A DNA stretch of 64,000 nt, from positions 1 to 64,000 of the forward strand of contig CAVTBJ010000005.1 in the NCBI GenBank assembly GCA_963732925.1, given 5' to 3'. This document shows positions 53,636 through 63,200 of this stretch, piece after piece; within the stretch, counting starts at the first letter, position 1, and every line of letters begins with the position of its first letter. Position numbers and translations under genes: made by a program. The notes under the pieces are model-generated. The model did no database searches. It saw only the letters and a program-made list of their open reading frames with translations, and was not told where the DNA came from. This stretch comes from DASZRZ01 sp963732925 (lineage in GTDB: Bacteria; Acidobacteriota; Terriglobia; Terriglobales; Acidobacteriaceae).

Positions 53636-55585
53636 ATGAAGACCGTCTCAGAAACTCCACTGGCCGACAGCTTGGAAAAAGGGGTAAAGCCGAAGTCGAA
53701 TCACGCGTCAGCCCCCAGTCTTTCCTGGAATTCGCTATCCGGTCTCTGGCATCGCAAAACCACAATCATCGCAGCTTTTTCCATCGCATCCATTCTTCTG
53801 CATCTTGTGCTCCGCTTCGCCTTTCACACCACGCCGCACATTTACCAGATTCCACTGCTGACCACACTCGTGATCGGCGGCCTTCCGCTTCTTTATGACT
53901 TGCTTGGGAAGCTACTGAAGCGGGAATTTGGCTCCGATCTGCTAGGGGGCATTTCCATCATCACTTCTATCCTGCTGGGCGAATATCTGGCCGGCTCGAT
54001 TATCGTCTTGATGCTCTCTGGCGGCGAAGCATTGGAAAGTTATGCCTTGCGGAGCGCCTCTTCGGTGCTAGCAGCGCTGGCTAAACGAATGCCTTCGATT
54101 GCCCACCGAAAACGCACGACGGACGTGCTGGACGTGGCACTGGCGGAGATTGCGGTGGGTGATACCCTCGTGATTTATCCGCATGAAATTTGTCCGGCTG
54201 ATGGCGTCGTGACCGATGGCCACGGAGTGATGGATGAATCCTACCTCACGGGCGAGCCGTTCAAGATTACCAAGACCAACGGTTCGACGGTGATCTCCGG
54301 CGCGATCAACGGCGAGTCGGCCCTGACGATTCGCACAACCCAGCGAGCCGCCGATTCGCGCTACGCGAAGATCATGGAAGTCATGCGCGAGTCCGAGTCT
54401 AAGCGGCCGCAGTTGAGGCGGCTTGGCGATCAACTCGGAGCCCTTTACACGCCGGTCGCCCTGGCCGTGGCGATTCTAGCTTGGGTAATCAGTGGTGAAT
54501 CGATCCGTTTTCTTGCTGTATTGGTCATTGCCACGCCTTGCCCTTTGCTTCTCGCCATCCCCATCGCAATCATCGGCTCGATTTCCCTCTGCGCCCGCAG
54601 GGCGATCATCGTCAAGAGTCCGGTCGTGCTTGAACAAATCGCCGGATGTCGGACCGCGATTTTCGACAAAACCGGGACGCTCACCTATGGTGAGCCAAAA
54701 CTGACGGAGCAACTCATTGCCCCTGGTTTTGCGCAGCCGGAGGTGCTGACACTGGTGGCAAGTCTGGAGCGTTACTCCAAGCATCCGTTGGCGAGAGCCA
54801 TCCTCGCGTCGGCGAAAGAGGAGGCGCTGGAGCTCCCCGAGGCCACAGAGGTGAGCGAACACCCCGGCCAGGGGCTGCGCGGAACCATGTCCGGCCATCA
54901 ATTACAGATTACTAGCCGCACCAAGCTCGTGGCACAAGGGACCGCTGGCATCGATCAACTCCCACCGGTCGGCGGCGGACTCGAGTGTGTGGTGGCAATC
55001 GACAATCGCTACGCGGCGACCTTGCGCTTTCGCGACGCCCCCCGAGCGGAGAGCCGTTCCTTCGTGAAGCATTTGGGTCCCAAGCACCAATTCCAGCGGG
55101 TGATGATCGTGTCGGGAGACCGTGAATCGGAGGCTCGTTACCTCGCTGAGCAAGTTGGTATCACCGAAATCTATGCCCAGAAAAGTCCCGAAGAGAAGCT
55201 TGCGATCGTCCGTAAGGAAACTGCCGCGGCAAAGACTCTCTATGTAGGAGACGGCATTAATGACGCCCCGGCCATGATGGCTGCCACAGTGGGCATGGCG
55301 ATCGGACAGAACAGCGACGTGACAGCGGAAGCGGCCGGCGTCGTGATCATGGATAACTCCCTGAACAAAGTGGATGAGTTCATGCACATCAGCCGCCGGA
55401 TGCGATCCATCGCACTCCAGAGCGCTGTGGGTGGCATGGCGCTGAGCGTCATTGGTATGGCCTTTGCAGCTACCGGTCATTTAAGTCCGGTAAGTGGCGC
55501 CATCACTCAAGAAGTTATCGACATTCTGGCTGTGATGAACGCATTGCGGGCCGCCTTTGCCCCTAAAGTGATTCGTGATTTCTGA
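53636..55585 (+). CDS. P1B-type heavy-metal-transporting ATPase with unusual CPL motif
   Basis: 649 residues. Actuator loop DESYLTGEP, phosphorylation Asp344 in DKTGTLT, SKHPLARA in the nucleotide domain and VGDGINDAPA hinge. TM6 reads ATPCPLLLA, so the usual second ligand of CPC is Leu (Cys302-Pro-Leu). No N-terminal metal-binding domain; the first 40 residues are Ser/Lys-rich. The metal is unknown; Zn/Cd or Cu by general similarity. It stands alone after a 358-bp gap, same direction as the pump genes. Confidence 0.88.
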   Translation: MKTVSETPLADSLEKGVKPKSNHASAPSLSWNSLSGLWHRKTTIIAAFSIASILLHLVLRFAFHTTPHIYQIPLLTTLVIGGLPLLYDLLGKLLKREFGSDLLGGISIITSILLGEYLAGSIIVLMLSGGEALESYALRSASSVLAALAKRMPSIAHRKRTTDVLDVALAEIAVGDTLVIYPHEICPADGVVTDGHGVMDESYLTGEPFKITKTNGSTVISGAINGESALTIRTTQRAADSRYAKIMEVMRESESKRPQLRRLGDQLGALYTPVALAVAILAWVISGESIRFLAVLVIATPCPLLLAIPIAIIGSISLCARRAIIVKSPVVLEQIAGCRTAIFDKTGTLTYGEPKLTEQLIAPGFAQPEVLTLVASLERYSKHPLARAILASAKEEALELPEATEVSEHPGQGLRGTMSGHQLQITSRTKLVAQGTAGIDQLPPVGGGLECVVAIDNRYAATLRFRDAPRAESRSFVKHLGPKHQFQRVMIVSGDRESEARYLAEQVGITEIYAQKSPEEKLAIVRKETAAAKTLYVGDGINDAPAMMAATVGMAIGQNSDVTAEAAGVVIMDNSLNKVDEFMHISRRMRSIALQSAVGGMALSVIGMAFAATGHLSPVSGAITQEVIDILAVMNALRAAFAPKVIRDF

Positions 55586-55686
55586 CGGAGTCTTGACAAT
55601 TGAGGCGCGGCTCTTCACTTGGCGTGGCCCAACCACAACACACTGACTGCGAAAGGCGAAGCTGTGTTCCGACGGAAGAAGCGCCG

Positions 55687-55765
55687 ATGAAGAAATATAA
55701 GCCGGAGCAGATCGTGACGCTGCTGCGACAGGTTGAAGTGGAACTGGCCAACGGAACAACTGCAT
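55687..55765 (+). mobile_element. Fragment of an IS3-family orfA
   Basis: The first 25 codons (MKKYKPEQIVTLLRQVEVEL, then ANGTT) are the conserved start of IS3-family transposase OrfA proteins. Similarity stops abruptly and no OrfB follows. The rest of 55586-56074 shows no gene. It marks a probable right edge of the accessory region. Confidence 0.65.
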
Positions 55766-56074
55766 CCGCACCACGGGAGCCGTCCATACTTTTAGAGAGC
55801 AGTGATACGGCCATTCTTCATTTCTTGCCCTCTGAAAGATCAGGTCGAATGGCTTTTTATATGCAGGCCAGAGACTTAGGCCATCCGTTGCACAGTTCAA
55901 ATACGCTTTTCAGCAATTCGCCTTGTTCCGCGGCATCAGAAAAGACTCTGGCAACCGCGAAAAAGCTACGATGAATACGCACTTGCACTCGCGGGGTACC
56001 ATCAGCCCAAATGGATTCGCATGCCAGACCTTCAGCCTTTTGCTCGAAATCTTCCGGAATACCCTCTCTGCTCC

Positions 56075-56617
56075 CTATGGTCGGTCAGGACATGATCGGG
56101 ACTGTCGTGCACGTTCTGCAGCCTTACTGATTTCTCTCTCTAATTCGTCCCTGCTCACAATCGACTTCTTCCTCAGAAGGTCCACCAGTGCCCGAAATTG
56201 CAGTTCAATTGAGACATCACGCATTTCAGTCAATGATGGCGTCGATGCGGTTTCAAGCGCCGAAGAAGAAGTGGCGTTCGTCAGACTTGCTATGAAGTTC
56301 TCCAACCGCTGAACCGAGTCCGACTCCAATGTGGTGAACTCGACCCCATTTCCCATGGCCGGATGACTCGTGCGAGCCACCGCAAGCACCGAGATCTGGG
56401 AATCATCCGCATATATCGTAAGGTGGAGTTCGGTGCCTATGGAAAAAGGGGACATCATTTCCAGGTAGCAACCGCATCGACTTATATCGCTCACTTGCGC
56501 CGAAATCGAGAATGCATCCCCGACTCGCTTTACTTGCACACTCCTGCCGCACGGGTAACGCAGAGCCCGCCGCCTCTCTTTAGCAGGCGAGCTCGGCTGC
56601 GAAAATGCCAAAGCCAT
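56075..56617 (-). CDS. PilZ-domain protein with C-terminal helical tail
   Basis: 180 residues from the second of two adjacent ATGs after AAAGGA. PilZ motifs: ERRRALRYPC (RxxxR) and DISRCGCYLE (D/NxSxxG), both needed for c-di-GMP binding; they are near residues 16-26 and 42-51. The last 60 residues form helices (LVDLLRKKSIVSRDELEREISKAAERA). Its place beside a pilin operon suggests c-di-GMP control of pili. It is downstream of that operon, on the same strand. Confidence 0.8.
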   Translation of the reverse strand: MALAFSQPSSPAKERRRALRYPCGRSVQVKRVGDAFSISAQVSDISRCGCYLEMMSPFSIGTELHLTIYADDSQISVLAVARTSHPAMGNGVEFTTLESDSVQRLENFIASLTNATSSSALETASTPSLTEMRDVSIELQFRALVDLLRKKSIVSRDELEREISKAAERARQSRSCPDRP

Positions 56618-56795
56618 CATTTCCTTTCCCTTCCTTCCTTGTCGGTACGGGTCGGGAACTCGCGAGTTCCGCCCCAAAGGGCAATTTGCCTTCCACGCAT
56701 CAGATTCCAATATCTAAGATTGGCGGTCTGCGGTAGTGGCTCGGCAAGCTTTCGACTTCGGGACTCCTAGGCGCAACAAATTTCACCCCCTGGAA

Positions 56796-59700
56796 TTATC
56801 GCGGCGTGAAATCCTGCGAGTAGCTCAGGTTGTTGACGTCGCGAAACATGGGGGTCCCGGGTGGCAAGTTGTCGGGAGAGGAGAATAAGGGGTCGAAGGC
56901 ATAGTTGCGGTTCGGTGGTTGATACACAGCGTAGCCACAGCACTTGAACGTGCCCGTAGCATAAGTCGAATAGTACAGGCTTACTAATGAGCCTTTATAG
57001 TATAGGGTCGAACTGCTCCAATCCTCCAGGAACCGGAGAAAATTGTGCACTCCCCCGTCGGTGCCAAAGCCGTAAAGAGTGGAGTTCTGCGAGTAGCTGG
57101 GCGCGGGGAAGGCTCGGTTTTTACCGGCAGCGATGGCCACCCGGTAGTAAGTCGTCGAAGCCGGGCGATCCGAAGCAACCGTAGGGCGCTTGCCGTTGGC
57201 ACCCATGCTGACTGTGTCATTCCAGTTATTCGACAAGACCGTAACTGCATCGGCAATAATGGCGGCTGCGGCATGAGCAGGCTCGGCAGCAGTCGTGGAA
57301 TTCCAGGTTGGATCCGCACTGCTGGTGTTGTAATCACCTTGAATGTACACGGGATTTTCCGATGCCACTGTGAAGCCGCCTGTCCCGTCCGGCTTGGTGG
57401 GCAAGCTGCCTAGACTGCCGTCCACAAGTTTCAATACATGGCGGGCTCCGCTGACATAGTTCTTCCGTCCCGTGCTCAAGCAACTGCTGATGCGGGCATA
57501 GTAGTTTGGCGTGGAGGTGGCATTAATGGCGGTGTTCAACCCTGAGCCAAGGCCGAGGTCGGCGGCACCGTAGTTGTCCAGAACTCCGTTCAGGTCCACA
57601 TCTTCAGGCGAGGCATTGCCGCCAGGGGACTCCAGCGCGTTGTCATTCGTGCCGGCACTGGAGGAAGCGTTGACCACGTCTTCCAGGCCCGAATCGCCGT
57701 TCTTGCGGCCCGCCGTCGTATTCGACAACATTCCCCGCCTGTCAGAAAAGTACAGAATGTAGCCATTGTTGGTACTTGAATCGACGAAGGTGCCGCTGCT
57801 GCCGATGGTGCCTGCCAGCCACTTTCGCAGATTATTCACATCGATCTCGACTGCGCTCATCACTCCGTTGGCGGTGCAGCTGTCGTTATTAGCCTGTATG
57901 TCGCGGGCCTCTCCCTCGCGGGCGTCATAAAAGTTCAGGGGATACCAGTTGTAGCGGGTTGGGCTGGTTGAGTCGCCTTTGTCGCCATACGTGTAGGTGT
58001 TGCCCGCGTCGGAATCGATCTGGACCTCCGGTGGCCTGGCGATGCCGCTTGCCGTGACGGTGGTGGTACAGTTTCGCGACCGGCCGCGGCCAGTACACTG
58101 TTGAGTCGACGTTTGTGCGCCCGTCGCTCCCGTGGAATCGAGGCTGCCATTGGCATCGCGATCGGCAGGCTTTTGCAGCAACAGGATGGCATTCGGATTT
58201 ACTGGGTTTGGACTGGTCGCAGTCGGCGGTTGCAGGCCACGCGCAAAACCAAGCTCAAGCCACTCCCGCGTAACGGGACTCCAGGAGCCATCTGACCCTT
58301 TGTACTCGACTCGCAAATAACCATCCACCAGGTTCCATGTGGTCGGCGGCGAAGGGGCCGCAGCCGGAACCGGCGAGAGGGGAACAAGGCTCGCGATTTG
58401 TGCCGGCGTGGCAAAGCAATTGGGCGGGGCCAGGGCACTCGGGTTGGCCTGAATGTACGGAGCATATCTCGTGGCAGGTGAAGTGAACACCGGAGCGGTT
58501 GGATTCGCGAAGCTTATGCCATAGTTATATAAGCTAAAGCCTGGGCTGGTCGGAGCCGGAGTGGTCGGCATTACATTCCAGTCAGCCGGGAGGCAGGTTT
58601 GAGTGCTGGAGTCGGTCCAGGCGCCGGGGTCCTGCACCGCCGTCGATGCTTCGGCGAAATACGTCACGTATGGTTGCCCCGACCTCGTCCCTGGCAGACC
58701 GCTAGCGACCGATGTAGGCACGCCGTGGCTGTAGTCGGGAGCGTTGGTGCTACTCTGCACGTTCGCTAAGCGGATGTTCTGCGGGTCGCCCACGCCGCCC
58801 GGCAGTTCGTCAGGACTGTCCGCCAGCAGGACGCGAATTTCGGCTTCGTTGTAGAGACGTGCCTGGCTGACAGCTGAGGTGGTTGCTTCCCCGGCAGGTG
58901 GCTGGCGAATGATCTCGTAAGGCTGGGCGCCCGAACTGGTTGTGACTTGCCCCGGACCGCTTGGGCAGTTGAAGCTACCGGTGGTAAATGGCAGCGAGAG
59001 GCAGCTCGCCCCTGTGCCGCCCGTTTTCCCATAGTTTCCGTTAATAATCCAACCGTTGTACGTGCCGGTCGAGATTGAGTTCCAGCTGCCGTTTTGCGCC
59101 GATGTTGGTCCGTTCTGCACGCTGCCCTGGGACTGGCTCATGGAAACGCAGTTGGGCTTCGAACCATCGCACCCGCCGGCTTGGGCGAGGATTTTCACCG
59201 TTCCCGAGTCGTTGTAGCTGCTGGAAATCGCATCCAGACCATTCGGCAGGACCTTACGGATCACGTTCCCGTAGGCGGAAATTTTGTCGTGAAACGTAAT
59301 CGTCGATCCGCTGGAGACCCCCAGATACACGTCTCCGTTGGTGTGCACGCGTCCATTGAAATCCAGGGTCGGGCTGCTGAAGAATCCCAAGTCCCCCTGC
59401 GAAAACACTCCGAACTGAAAGACCGGGATCAGGGCCACCTCGGCGGTCCGCACCATGCGAACCTCATTGGCAAGACCGGTCTGCGCCGTTACCGAGAGCG
59501 TAACTGGCAGCAGCTGAGCATAAAGACCCTGGTTCGGCCCGGACTGGATCTGTCCATAGGTAGACTTGACCTTGCCCGTAATCGGATCCGTCGAGGGCAC
59601 AACGCTATATTCGGTGAATTTGGCTCCCGGAATGCTCGGCTGCAGGGAATCCAGTTGTGTGTAGTCGCTGATTTGCGGCGACTGTACGTTCACGAACATG

Positions 59701-59918
59701 CCGGAAAGGTCTGAGGTCATCTTTTCGATCCCGCCCTCCGCCGCATGAAAGGCGGCGTTGTACTGCAGATCGTTGCCGCTGACCGCCGCTTCGGTGCGGA
59801 CTCGCGTCATAACCCCAATTGCCAGCACCGACATGAGAAACAACAACAGCAAAGCCATAATCAGCGCAAAGCCGGCAGACTGCTTCGCTCGCTTGGGTTT
59901 CATCCTGCTCATCTCCAT
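56796..59918 (-). CDS. Very large PilX-type pilus assembly protein
   Basis: 1,040 residues. The N-terminus (KRAKQSAGFALIMALLLLFLMSVLAIGVMTRVRTEA) is the PilX_N domain: positive residues then a pilin-like helix, with the cluster YNAAFHAAEGGIEKM. The remaining 950 residues are a long exported region rich in Ser, Thr, Asn and Pro, probably beta-structured. Usual PilX is about 200 residues, so this is a tip-like giant. AGGAGA precedes the ATG. Last gene of the fimT-pilV-pilW-pilX operon. Confidence 0.8.
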   Translation of the reverse strand: MEMSRMKPKRAKQSAGFALIMALLLLFLMSVLAIGVMTRVRTEAAVSGNDLQYNAAFHAAEGGIEKMTSDLSGMFVNVQSPQISDYTQLDSLQPSIPGAKFTEYSVVPSTDPITGKVKSTYGQIQSGPNQGLYAQLLPVTLSVTAQTGLANEVRMVRTAEVALIPVFQFGVFSQGDLGFFSSPTLDFNGRVHTNGDVYLGVSSGSTITFHDKISAYGNVIRKVLPNGLDAISSSYNDSGTVKILAQAGGCDGSKPNCVSMSQSQGSVQNGPTSAQNGSWNSISTGTYNGWIINGNYGKTGGTGASCLSLPFTTGSFNCPSGPGQVTTSSGAQPYEIIRQPPAGEATTSAVSQARLYNEAEIRVLLADSPDELPGGVGDPQNIRLANVQSSTNAPDYSHGVPTSVASGLPGTRSGQPYVTYFAEASTAVQDPGAWTDSSTQTCLPADWNVMPTTPAPTSPGFSLYNYGISFANPTAPVFTSPATRYAPYIQANPSALAPPNCFATPAQIASLVPLSPVPAAAPSPPTTWNLVDGYLRVEYKGSDGSWSPVTREWLELGFARGLQPPTATSPNPVNPNAILLLQKPADRDANGSLDSTGATGAQTSTQQCTGRGRSRNCTTTVTASGIARPPEVQIDSDAGNTYTYGDKGDSTSPTRYNWYPLNFYDAREGEARDIQANNDSCTANGVMSAVEIDVNNLRKWLAGTIGSSGTFVDSSTNNGYILYFSDRRGMLSNTTAGRKNGDSGLEDVVNASSSAGTNDNALESPGGNASPEDVDLNGVLDNYGAADLGLGSGLNTAINATSTPNYYARISSCLSTGRKNYVSGARHVLKLVDGSLGSLPTKPDGTGGFTVASENPVYIQGDYNTSSADPTWNSTTAAEPAHAAAAIIADAVTVLSNNWNDTVSMGANGKRPTVASDRPASTTYYRVAIAAGKNRAFPAPSYSQNSTLYGFGTDGGVHNFLRFLEDWSSSTLYYKGSLVSLYYSTYATGTFKCCGYAVYQPPNRNYAFDPLFSSPDNLPPGTPMFRDVNNLSYSQDFTPR

Positions 59919-59956
59919 CCACTCTCCTGTTACGAAACTGTCCAGAAAAGAGGCTG

Positions 59957-61030
59957 TTAGTCGTAGCGATTTTCAAAACTCATATTTCGCACGCTCACGC
60001 TCGTCTCAACACTCATCGATTGATAGCCTTGGACGCCAGGCTCGGCACTGCGCGCATTCATGGTCACATTGACCTTGCGAATTAAATTGGGCGTCGCAGG
60101 AACGGGCGTACTTAGCAGATTTCCATTGCTGTCATAGGTGTCGTAACTAAACTGCATGCCAACGATATTTTCCGCCAATGGCGAAGCTGGCCGGCCGTTT
60201 ACCTCACGCATTAAGGTTGGTGTCCCGCTTTCCATGCTGATGTAGTAGCTGACGGCGTAGATCCGGGTAGCCGTGACTCCGGTCAGATTCTTCAGTTGCG
60301 CGAGACTGGCGGACTTCGCTGCGCTCTGGTTAAAACCCAGCGCATCGGAAGCCGCAAACTGGACCGTGTAGGGGCTGCCCGCACCGGTCACATCGGCCGT
60401 CACCTCGCCAACCGCGGAAGTGGAGTTTCCTCCCGAAGTGCCGGTGAACAGGACCAGATCCCCTGTCTTAAGCCCGTAGGCTGGATCGCTAACCCTGATA
60501 ACCGGGGCCGGCGGGCTAGTTACTAAGGCAAACGTGGCCTTGGTTCCGTTTGTGTTGAAGCTGACGGTGTAATCAGACCAGGGAAACGTCAGGTCGGCCT
60601 GTACCACAGTGATGGCGTCCGTCGCGCCTTGTCCGGTGGTCACTGTAGCCCCGGCTTGATTGCCGGGAACGATCCAGTACATATAGGGTGTCGTCCCTCC
60701 AGGAAAGGCCAGTCCTTTGGGCGGCGTGCCCCCAAGATGACAGCTGTTCTGGTCGCAGCCATAGATCGGCACTGCGCCTCCCCCGGTTGCCAGCGCGACG
60801 CCCCCGGGCGGCAATCCCGCGCCTGCCATGCTGATGTCACGCACCAGAAGGTCTTGCGCGGCGCGCACATCCTGCTGCATTTCCGCGCGCTGGGAAGCAA
60901 GGAAGCTCAGACTCACACCCGTAGAGAACAGCTTGGCCGCGCCGGCGATCAGCAACAGGCTCAGCCCCATGGCCACGACGGTCTCCAGCAGTGTGAAGCC
61001 GTTTGCCGAGATGTAACGTTTGCTGTCCAA
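59957..61030 (-). CDS. PilW-type minor pseudopilin
   Basis: 357 residues. Type III signal NGFTLLETVVAMGLSLLLIAG with the +1 Phe and Glu5, followed by a large globular domain with the Cys pair in YGCDQNSCH. PilW primes type IV pilus assembly. TTG at 61030 follows AGGA at suitable distance. Nine bp after the pilV stop. Confidence 0.85.
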   Translation of the reverse strand: MDSKRYISANGFTLLETVVAMGLSLLLIAGAAKLFSTGVSLSFLASQRAEMQQDVRAAQDLLVRDISMAGAGLPPGGVALATGGGAVPIYGCDQNSCHLGGTPPKGLAFPGGTTPYMYWIVPGNQAGATVTTGQGATDAITVVQADLTFPWSDYTVSFNTNGTKATFALVTSPPAPVIRVSDPAYGLKTGDLVLFTGTSGGNSTSAVGEVTADVTGAGSPYTVQFAASDALGFNQSAAKSASLAQLKNLTGVTATRIYAVSYYISMESGTPTLMREVNGRPASPLAENIVGMQFSYDTYDSNGNLLSTPVPATPNLIRKVNVTMNARSAEPGVQGYQSMSVETSVSVRNMSFENRYD

Positions 61031-61039
61031 ATGGTATTC

Positions 61040-61606
61040 CTAGCGAAACTGTGAAATGTACGTCGACAGGATGTAACTTTTGGGCGCGCGCGCGGTGGAG
61101 ACCGCGTACTTGATCGTAATGGTGACCGCGCGAACCGAATCGGTGCCATCGACCGGCGCGATATCGATTTCACGTTGGAAGTTCGTAAGGTTTCTGGTGC
61201 GGTCATCCGCCGTTCCCAAAATGCCGTCCACGCCAGCCAGCCTAATGGTCCTCAGCGGGGCGGCCGAGTCGTCGGTGGTGCCGTAAATGCCATCTGCACC
61301 CGATTGGTGAATAGGCTGAAAGCCGTTCAGGAATATTCCATCCGGCATGTTCTCGATCTGATCCCACTGCACTTGCGTGGTCTGCCGCGCCGTGAAGATG
61401 CTCTCGATGGCCTCCGACGCCAGTTGCTTGGCGAGCATGTCCTCTTGCGAGGAATGGGCGCTGGAAACGGCATAGCCAAGGACCGACAGCAGCCCAACAA
61501 GACCCACCACGAGCACCACGATGGCGCTCATGACCTCGAGCAAACTGAACCCTCGTTGCGTTATCACACCCTGTTTGGTGGAACGCTTACCATGATTGGC
61601 GGTCAT
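61040..61606 (-). CDS. PilV-type minor pseudopilin
   Basis: 188 residues from ATG 61606, which overlaps the preceding stop by 4 bp (ATGA). Type III signal RGFSLLEVMSAIVVLVVGLVGL; the body contains two GADGIYGTTDD / GVDGILGTADD calcium-loop-like repeats. Part of the minor pilin operon. Confidence 0.85.
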   Translation of the reverse strand: MTANHGKRSTKQGVITQRGFSLLEVMSAIVVLVVGLVGLLSVLGYAVSSAHSSQEDMLAKQLASEAIESIFTARQTTQVQWDQIENMPDGIFLNGFQPIHQSGADGIYGTTDDSAAPLRTIRLAGVDGILGTADDRTRNLTNFQREIDIAPVDGTDSVRAVTITIKYAVSTARAPKSYILSTYISQFR

Positions 61607-62244
61607 TGCTTTCTCCAGTAGAAGCTCCCGGTTTTTCCGCTCAAACGCCATCCACGGATACGTCCCGTTGCCCCCCACACTGTGATGGCACGCGAACTCG
61701 CTAACTTGCCGGGCTGTGCGATGTAAACCACACCGCTGTTCATATTCCCGTCCACGTCCCGGGAGGAACCATCCGGGTAGAAGTAGATTGTGCTGGCTCC
61801 GGCGGTTGGGAGGCCTACGTCGAAGTCGATCGCGCCGCTCGCGGGACCAATACCTAGATTGTCTGGAGTGGTAGTGGAGGTATTCGGCAGTCCACTGTCG
61901 GCGTAGAAAGCAACCACGCCCGGCAAAGACAGGTTCAAAGTCAATGCCAGGGGATCCGCATGTAGCGGAGCAACGCCGATTGATCTCGGTTGGGTAAGGG
62001 TAACAATGTAGACGCGCCGCTGGGTGACGGCGGCTTCACGGGCCTGGCGGATTGTCTCCAGGACGGTGTTATAGCCTTCGCCGACTTTGGCGTCCTGCAT
62101 TGCCGGGACGATAATCGGAATCGAGATCGCGCCAACCGCCAGCACGATCCCAACGACCACCAGGAGCTCGAGCATGGAAAAGCCGGCCGTCTTCACGCCC
62201 GATGTCGTGCCCCGCGCCCGTTCCCTTTGCTTCCTCTGCGCCAT
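61603..62244 (-). CDS. GspH/FimT-type pseudopilin
   Basis: 213 residues from ATG 62244. After a basic leader comes the type III signal AGFSMLELLVVVGIVLAVGA, then EAAVTQRRVYIVTL and the GspH-type domain with VYIAQPG and the C-terminal GRIRGWRL. First gene of the pilin operon. A longer frame to 62340 reads through a hairpin and is less likely. Confidence 0.85.
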   Translation of the reverse strand: MAQRKQRERARGTTSGVKTAGFSMLELLVVVGIVLAVGAISIPIIVPAMQDAKVGEGYNTVLETIRQAREAAVTQRRVYIVTLTQPRSIGVAPLHADPLALTLNLSLPGVVAFYADSGLPNTSTTTPDNLGIGPASGAIDFDVGLPTAGASTIYFYPDGSSRDVDGNMNSGVVYIAQPGKLASSRAITVWGATGRIRGWRLSGKTGSFYWRKQ

Positions 62245-62303
62245 GACCCCTTCCCGAGCTGCTTCGGAATGGCGGCTTCTAGTTGGCCAATCCGTTTCGA
62301 ACT

Positions 62304-62333
62304 GGCCTGGAGACAGTTTTCCGTCTCCAGGCC
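62304..62333. repeat. Hairpin in the fimT leader
   Basis: Perfect 11-bp arms (GGCCTGGAGAC/GTCTCCAGGCC) with an 8-base loop, 60 bp upstream of the fimT start. No T-tract on either strand, so possibly a mRNA-stability or attenuation element. Between this and 62612 no gene is seen. Confidence 0.65.
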
Positions 62334-62522
62334 CTACCACGAGCTTGGGGGAGCCAATGTTCCAGTATCTACAAAAGGACAGACCTTACATAGTTGGCTG
62401 TCGCCTTGCAGTTCAGCGGCGAAATACAGCTTCCGGTAAGGCTTCGAACGCAAATATGCGTGTACTTGGTACTAGAACGACCCAGAAGGCAGCTTTCTTT
62501 ACATGCGGAAAGAATTTTGCGG

Positions 62523-62548
62523 GGAACACCCAGTTGTGTTGAAACGTG
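62523..62548 (+). promoter_or_regulatory. Candidate ECF-type promoter
   Basis: GGAAC and CGTG separated by 17 bp, the -35/-10 pattern of many ECF sigma factors, 65 bp upstream of the sigma gene itself. It would fit autoregulation. Confidence 0.4.
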
Positions 62549-62612
62549 CTCTGGTATGCTCTAGGGGAAAATCACATTCCAAGCCGATATTGGACACGAG
62601 GTCGAAAACGGG

Positions 62613-63200
62613 TTGCCAGGAAAGCGGGATTACTCCGAACGCCTATCGCCAGAGAATCGGCGCGCCAAAGGCGGCTCGCGTGCCTTGTTGGAAGACGAAG
62701 TCACAGAACTCTACCGCTCTACGGCAGGGCGTTTGCTGGGATATGCCATGGTCCTCGCCGGGAATGCAAGTGTGGCCCAGGAAGCAGTGCAGGAAGCATT
62801 TCTGCGCTATTACGTCGAGCGCGCCAAAGGCGAACTGCAAAGCGGAAGCGGCCGCTGGTTATTCCGCGTAACTCGAAATTACATTCTTGACCAGCACAAG
62901 TCATCTAGTGCAAGGACGTCCGTAAGCCTCGATCAGGCCCTTACCTATGGGGATGAACGGCAGTCCCCACATGCCCTGCTGGAACGGTCCGAAGCCATCA
63001 CACAAGCACTGCGCATATTGTCTCCCAGGGAGATCGAGTGTTTGCAACTTAGGAGCGATGGGTTCACGTACCAGGAGATTGGCGATATTTTGGAAATTGA
63101 AAGCGGCACCGTCGGGTCGCTGCTGACGCGAGCCGGGAAAAAGATCCGACGGGCCTTTTCCCAGCCTGAGGTATGCGAGGGACATGGGACCGAATCATGA
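62613..63200 (+). CDS. ECF-subfamily RNA polymerase sigma factor
   Basis: 195 residues, TTG start at 62613. Region 2 (LYRSTAGRLLGYAMVLAGNASVAQEAVQEAF, WLFRVTRNYILD) and region 4 (LSPREIECLQLRSDGFTYQEIGDILEIESGTVGSLLTRAGKKI) are clear. Stop overlaps the anti-sigma start by 4 bp. Confidence 0.9.
   Translation: MPGKRDYSERLSPENRRAKGGSRALLEDEVTELYRSTAGRLLGYAMVLAGNASVAQEAVQEAFLRYYVERAKGELQSGSGRWLFRVTRNYILDQHKSSSARTSVSLDQALTYGDERQSPHALLERSEAITQALRILSPREIECLQLRSDGFTYQEIGDILEIESGTVGSLLTRAGKKIRRAFSQPEVCEGHGTES

Noticed and set aside
46372..56074. Second copy of the tRNA-Pro 3' end as attR of the metal island
   Set aside because: I read for the CCTCTCTCCCCGACCA end and found none in this range; the far boundary is therefore not proven.
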